This document shows positions 63,187 to 64,000 of a stretch of DNA of 64,000 nt, one piece after another. The notes under the pieces were generated by a model. It was not told where the DNA came from and did no database searches. It worked only from the letters and a program-made list of their open reading frames with translations. Numbering within the stretch: position 1 is the stretch's first letter; each line of letters opens with the position of its first letter. The stretch covers positions 91,592 to 155,591 of the forward strand of contig NZ_AMZB01000122.1 in assembly GCF_000313755.1 (NCBI RefSeq). The letters are read 5' to 3'. The translations under genes and the position numbers were made by a program. Origin of the DNA: Pseudomonas nitroreducens TX1. Lineage in GTDB: Bacteria; Pseudomonadota; Gammaproteobacteria; Pseudomonadales; Pseudomonadaceae.

Positions 63187-63268
63187 ACCGCGTTCCTAAC
63201 CTTCCGCCGATAGCTTTTACTGACAACCCGAGCCGTCAGAAAGACGGCCGCGCGGAAGGATCCATCTG

Positions 63269-64000
63269 ATGAGTGAGCGTTTCCAGGATTTCCATGACCG
63301 ACTGGCCGCCTTCGACGACCAATCGATCAACCCCTCCGGCAACCTGCCGATGAGCGAGCTGATCGACGCCTCGCGCCGCCGCCTGCTGAAGAACAGCCTG
63401 GTGCTGGGCGCGGTCGGCTTCCTCGGCGGCGGCCTGTTCCCCGGCCGCTCGCTGTTCGCTGCGGACGCCCCGGTACCCACCGCGCTGCTGGGCTTCAAGA
63501 GCGTGCCGGTGCAGCAGGACCCGAAATTCGACAGGGTGATCGTCGCCGAAGGCTACAGTGCCCGGCCATTCTTTTCCTGGGGGGACGCCGTGGTGACCGG
63601 CTCGCCGGCCTGGAAGGGCGATGCCAGTGAGGACTGGAAAGCCCAGGAGCTGCAGGCCGGCGACAACCATGACGGCATGCACTACTTCCCCTTCCCCGAT
63701 GCGCCGGACAGCCACGGCCTGCTGGTGATCAACCACGAGTACATCAACCCGACGCTGCACCCCAAGGGCCAGACCTTCGAGGACCGCCCCGACGGTTCGC
63801 GCGGCCGCCCGGAAGGCGAGGTGCGCAAGGAAATCGCTGCCCACGGCCTGAGCGTGATCGAGGTGAAGAAGGACGCCGGCGGCCGGTGGCAGCGCGTCGA
63901 GGGCTCGAGCTACAACCGCCGCATCACCGGCAGCTCGCCGCTGGACCTGTCCGGCCCGCTGGCCGGCCACGACCTGCTGCGCACCGCCAGCGACCCCGAG
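63269..64000 (+). CDS. phoX: PhoX-family alkaline phosphatase, 5' part (cut by the window edge)
   Basis: The first 244 codons of this gene are present and the frame is open at the right edge. The N terminus has a twin-arginine signal (SRRRLLK at 35-41, then a hydrophobic stretch to about 60). GFKSVPVQQDPKFDRVIVAEGY, FFSWGDAVVTGSPAW and GMHYFPFPD...LLVINHEYINP match PhoX, a Ca/Fe-dependent phosphatase exported by Tat to the periplasm for phosphate scavenging. An AAGGAT site lies upstream. The Pho box nearby fits phosphate control. The catalytic C-terminal part is not in the window. Confidence 0.88.
   Translation, partial: MSERFQDFHDRLAAFDDQSINPSGNLPMSELIDASRRRLLKNSLVLGAVGFLGGGLFPGRSLFAADAPVPTALLGFKSVPVQQDPKFDRVIVAEGYSARPFFSWGDAVVTGSPAWKGDASEDWKAQELQAGDNHDGMHYFPFPDAPDSHGLLVINHEYINPTLHPKGQTFEDRPDGSRGRPEGEVRKEIAAHGLSVIEVKKDAGGRWQRVEGSSYNRRITGSSPLDLSGPLAGHDLLRTASDPE

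Overview
The window is a gene-dense, GC-rich chromosomal stretch of a Pseudomonas from or close to the P. aeruginosa group (P. nitroreducens/citronellolis/knackmussii-like). This rests on near-identical gene order to two PAO1 blocks, a cre/blr two-component locus, a fiuIRA-type siderophore locus, a GacA-controlled RsmY RNA, and dispersed Pseudomonas REP dyads (GAGCGAGCTTGCTCGC type). PAO1 locus numbers used here are recalled from memory, not searched. No rRNA, tRNA, CRISPR array, phage or transposase gene was seen.

Layout. (1) 1-12.1 kb matches PAO1 PA5055 back to PA5046: a DUF971 protein, hslVU with a near-consensus heat-shock promoter, a SPOR protein, argS, priA, rpmE, a secreted nuclease, an M48 lipoprotein protease and malic enzyme. 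A sigma-54 promoter at 304-319 probably drives phaC1, just beyond the left edge. (2) 12.2-13.9 kb holds a PAP2 phosphatase lipoprotein and a family-3 binding protein, at a synteny junction. (3) 13.9-48.1 kb matches PA0454 to PA0490: YccS-like protein, dbpA, cold-shock protein, two RimB-like proteases, an MFS pump, a DUF2780 pair, an acyltransferase, creBCD, two GST-like genes, fiuIRA, an NCS1 permease, glcB, an ACT-domain regulator, rarD, srkA, modE and comF. (4) 48.2-53.2 kb is the biotin set bioB-F-H-C-D with a BirA-type operator on the bioB promoter. (5) 53.2-60.9 kb has a tiny flagellar-rod-like ORF and three acyl-CoA dehydrogenase paralogs, the first behind a PsrA-type operator, with a diguanylate cyclase between the first two. 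(6) 61.0-64.0 kb has rsmY with its GacA site, a LysR regulator, a MOSC protein and the start of a Tat-exported PhoX phosphatase.

Two large comparisons stand out. The junction PA5046|PA0454 is what one origin-spanning inversion would produce. The nir-nor-dnr denitrification cluster that lies between fadE2 and rsmY in PAO1 is absent.

The least explained feature is the 647-base gene-free interval 42892-43538. It carries six 8/9 matches to the DnaA box plus a perfect 13-bp hairpin, and may be a DnaA-titrating or DnaA-reactivating locus. Other notable points are a terminator hairpin inside a signal-peptide coding region, three 11-bp-phased CreB-like repeats before creD, a miniature ModA-like protein beside modE, and REP dyads whose two arms vary together.
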